Assembly: GCA_002317475.1 (NCBI GenBank)
Contig: DCIS01000065.1
Span: 2,307-9,667 of the forward strand
Reading direction: 5' to 3'
DNA from: Prevotellaceae bacterium UBA1720
GTDB taxonomy: Bacteria > Bacteroidota > Bacteroidia > Bacteroidales > Bacteroidaceae
DNA: 7,361 nucleotides
This document shows positions 5,215-7,361 of the stretch, one piece after another. The translations under genes and the position numbers were made by a program. The notes below the pieces were generated by a model. The model was given only the letters and a program-made list of their open reading frames with translations. It did not search any database and was not told the DNA's origin. Positions within the stretch are counted from its first letter, which is position 1. Each line of letters opens with the position of its first letter.

Positions 5215-7266
5215 TTATGCTTTCTTATTGTACGAACCACCCAGATCCTTTCCTGTAATCTCGCCTTGCTGGTTCTCTGCCTCTGGTTTCTCTTGCTTCT
5301 CAGCCTGTTCCAATGCTTCCTGAGCATCAGCCTTGGCCTGTGCCTCCAGCAATTCCTCAGTACGGCTCGACCAAGGACGCTTGCCAAAGATTTCCTCTAC
5401 ATCCGCAGCATAGATCACCTCACGGTCTATCAGTATCTGAGCCAGACGGGCATGACCCTCTTTCTTCTCTATCAGCAATGCCTTGGCACGCTCGTACTGC
5501 TCAGCAATCATGCGACGTGCCTCCTCGTCAATGAGTTTGGCAGTCTCGTCGCTATAGGGTTTCTGGAATCCGTATTCGTCATTGTTGTAGTAACACATAT
5601 TGGGCAACTTGTCACTCATACCCATATAGGCAATCATGGCATACACCTGCTTGGTCACACGCTCCAGATCGTTCATTGCACCGCTGCTGATATGACCCGT
5701 AAAGAGTTCCTCTGCAGCACGTCCACCCAGCAGCGAACAAATCTCGTCCAGCATCTGCTCACGGGTATTGATCTGGCGCTCCTCGGGCAGATACCATGCT
5801 GCACCGAGGGCACGACCACGGGGCACGATGGTCACCTTCACCAGAGGATTGGCATGCTGCAGGTTCCAACTGATGGTGGCATGTCCAGCCTCATGCAAGG
5901 CTATGGCACGCTTTTCCTCGGCAGTCATCACCTTGGTCTTCTTCTCCAAACCACCGATGATGCGATCCACAGCGGCCAGGAAATCCTCCTTGGATACAAC
6001 AGTCTTGTCATGACGCGCAGCAATCAAGGCAGCCTCGTTGCAGACATTGGCGATATCCGCACCACTGAAACCAGGTGTCTGACGAGCCAGGAAGTCCACA
6101 TCCAGTGTCTCATCCTTCTTGATATTCTTCAAGTGTACCTGGAAGATGGCCTTACGCTCGGGGAGGTCAGGAAGGTCAACGTGTATCTGGCGGTCAAAGC
6201 GTCCTGCACGCAGCAAAGCCTTGTCCAGAATATCAGCACGGTTAGTAGCAGCCAAGATGATCACACCACTATTCGTACCAAAACCATCCATCTCCGTCAA
6301 CAACTGGTTCAAGGTATTCTCACGCTCGTCATTACCACCCATTGAAGGGTTCTTGCCACGGGCACGACCCACAGCATCAATCTCATCAATGAAGATGATA
6401 CTAGGACTCTTCTCCTTTGCCTGACGGAAGAGGTCTCTTACACGACTGGCACCTACACCCACAAACATCTCCACAAAGTCACTACCTGACATGGAGAAGA
6501 AAGGCACGTCAGCCTCGCCTGCTACAGCCTTGGCCAGCAAGGTCTTACCTGTTCCTGGAGGGCCAACGAGCAAGGCTCCCTTGGGTATCTTACCACCCAG
6601 TTCGGTATACTTCTTGGGGTTCTTCAGGAACTCTACAATTTCCTGCACCTCCTGTTTTGCACCAGCCTGTCCAGCAACGTCGTTGAAAGTCACCTTGGGA
6701 CCATTCTCCTTGTCCACCAACTTTGCTTTGCTACGACCCACATTGAAGATGTTGCTGCCTATGCCGCCACCACCTCCGCCGCCCATACGGCGCATGATGA
6801 ACAACCAGAAGAAAATGATGATAATCAGAGGCAGGAAATTCAGCACCAGACTCATCAATCCACCTCCCGTAGAGTTATCATACTCAAGGTTGATGGTTTC
6901 GTTTTGATTGTTGGCCAGATAGGTAGAGTCGTTGTTCAGATGATTGATGAAGTTGTCCGTATTCGTCACATTACCCTCTGTCTCCACATAGGCTGTCTGT
7001 ACATTGGTCACAGAATGACCAAAGACATCTGCGGCATGGTCAGGTTTGGCATACAGACGCATAGTGCCTTCCTTCTGGTTCATCACCACCTTTCGGCACC
7101 ATCCGTTTTCTATGTATTGCTTGAATTGCGAATAGCCCACTTCCTTTTGTTCCGTTCCGAAACTGCCATCACCTGTAAAGAAGAGGTAACCCAATATTAC
7201 GGCTACGATCACATAAACCCATGTCAGGTTAAACGATGGCTTCTTTTGCTTCTTTTTATCGCTCAT
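5215..7266 (-). CDS. ftsH: ATP-dependent membrane zinc metalloprotease FtsH
   Basis: Hexameric AAA+ protease of the inner membrane that extracts and degrades damaged membrane proteins and some short-lived regulators. It has 683 residues. Order: short basic cytoplasmic N-terminus (MSDKKKQKK), transmembrane helix 1 (about 15-30), an Asn-rich periplasmic domain (about 31-135), helix 2 (about 136-158), a Gly-rich linker (MGGGGGGGIG, 161-170), the AAA module with Walker A GPPGTGKT (235-242), pore loop FVG (268-270), Walker B IIFIDEID (290-297) and arginine fingers R353 and R356 (LLRAGRFDR), and the M41 peptidase with HEAGH (458-462) and third zinc ligand D533 (GAMNDLERVTK). All key residues are present, so it should be active. 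The tail after about 632 is charged and low in complexity, rich in Glu, Ala and Gln. The mixed codons of the Gly run make slippage unlikely. It lies 26 nt after rsfS and 11 nt before cdsA. Confidence 0.98.
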   Translation of the reverse strand: MSDKKKQKKPSFNLTWVYVIVAVILGYLFFTGDGSFGTEQKEVGYSQFKQYIENGWCRKVVMNQKEGTMRLYAKPDHAADVFGHSVTNVQTAYVETEGNVTNTDNFINHLNNDSTYLANNQNETINLEYDNSTGGGLMSLVLNFLPLIIIIFFWLFIMRRMGGGGGGGIGSNIFNVGRSKAKLVDKENGPKVTFNDVAGQAGAKQEVQEIVEFLKNPKKYTELGGKIPKGALLVGPPGTGKTLLAKAVAGEADVPFFSMSGSDFVEMFVGVGASRVRDLFRQAKEKSPSIIFIDEIDAVGRARGKNPSMGGNDERENTLNQLLTEMDGFGTNSGVIILAATNRADILDKALLRAGRFDRQIHVDLPDLPERKAIFQVHLKNIKKDETLDVDFLARQTPGFSGADIANVCNEAALIAARHDKTVVSKEDFLAAVDRIIGGLEKKTKVMTAEEKRAIALHEAGHATISWNLQHANPLVKVTIVPRGRALGAAWYLPEERQINTREQMLDEICSLLGGRAAEELFTGHISSGAMNDLERVTKQVYAMIAYMGMSDKLPNMCYYNNDEYGFQKPYSDETAKLIDEEARRMIAEQYERAKALLIEKKEGHARLAQILIDREVIYAADVEEIFGKRPWSSRTEELLEAQAKADAQEALEQAEKQEKPEAENQQGEITGKDLGGSYNKKA

Positions 7267-7292
7267 GTTGTTGTTAATATCAAATAATGCTT

Positions 7293-7361
7293 TTAATAAT
7301 CATCCTCCAGCGTCACCAGTTCGGCATCGGCCCAGAGGTGTTCCAAATCATAGAATTCGCG
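7293..7361 (-). CDS. rsfS: Ribosome silencing factor RsfS, C-terminal end only
   Basis: The minus strand is open from the right edge to a TAA at 7295-7293, encoding the last 22 residues. They begin REFYDLEHLWADAELV and end in an acidic LEDDY. The YDLEHLWADA block is the typical C-terminus of the RsfS/Iojap (DUF143) family, which binds ribosomal protein uL14 on the 50S subunit and blocks subunit joining under nutrient limitation. The rest (about 95-100 residues) lies outside the window. Position directly before ftsH fits an arrangement I recall from Bacteroidales. The call rests on a short piece, but the motif and context agree. Confidence 0.8.
   Translation of the reverse strand, partial: REFYDLEHLWADAELVTLEDDY

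Noticed and set aside
5266..6345. A 359-codon open frame on the plus strand opposite ftsH
   Set aside because: It lies entirely antisense to a conserved ftsH frame with all motifs intact. Its translation is Leu/Thr/His-rich with no recognisable domain and no promoter, as expected for a shadow frame.
6755..6790. The Gly-codon run in ftsH as a phase-variable or slippage tract
   Set aside because: The codons are mixed rather than a single repeated triplet or homopolymer, and a Gly-rich linker after the second membrane helix is common in FtsH proteins.

Overview
This is an ordinary chromosomal housekeeping region from a member of the Bacteroidota, most likely order Bacteroidales and probably Prevotella-like. 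Three things point there. Both visible promoters have the Bacteroidota form TTTG, then 20-21 bp, then TAnnTTTG. Start codons lie behind A-rich leaders rather than clear Shine-Dalgarno sites. The protein sequences also look like that group, for example the GGILAYIGKQPK C-terminus of the dehydrogenase and the YDLEHLWADA C-terminus of RsfS. The genus is an inference.

Plus strand, left part. The C-terminal three quarters of tyrS (tyrosyl-tRNA synthetase) enters from the left edge and stops at 959. A promoter follows almost at once (975-1006), then a tRNA-Gln(TTG) gene (1039-1112) with encoded CCA, and a strong GAAA-capped hairpin terminator (1118-1151). The U-tract of that terminator supplies the -33 TTTG of a second promoter (1149-1181). 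This promoter drives a single-gene unit for an SDR-family gluconate 5-dehydrogenase (1279-2082). Its roughly 95-nt leader begins with an array of five related 10-bp units (1184-1233). A large hairpin at 2124-2164 separates this gene from the oppositely oriented genes to its right and can serve both strands.

Minus strand, right part, in transcription order from the right edge: the last 22 codons of rsfS (7293-7361), ftsH (5215-7266), cdsA (4307-5203) and metG (2181-4241). Gaps are 26, 11 and 65 nt, so rsfS-ftsH-cdsA looks like one operon. metG is either its last gene or has a promoter I could not recognise. The products are a ribosome silencing factor, the membrane AAA+ zinc protease, CDP-diacylglycerol synthase for phospholipid synthesis, and methionyl-tRNA synthetase.

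The window mixes translation genes (tyrS, tRNA-Gln, metG, rsfS), membrane quality control and lipid synthesis (ftsH, cdsA) and one sugar-acid dehydrogenase. I see no mobile element, CRISPR array, toxin-antitoxin pair or defence system, and no sign of a novel multi-gene system. The least explained element is the 10-bp repeat array in the dehydrogenase leader.
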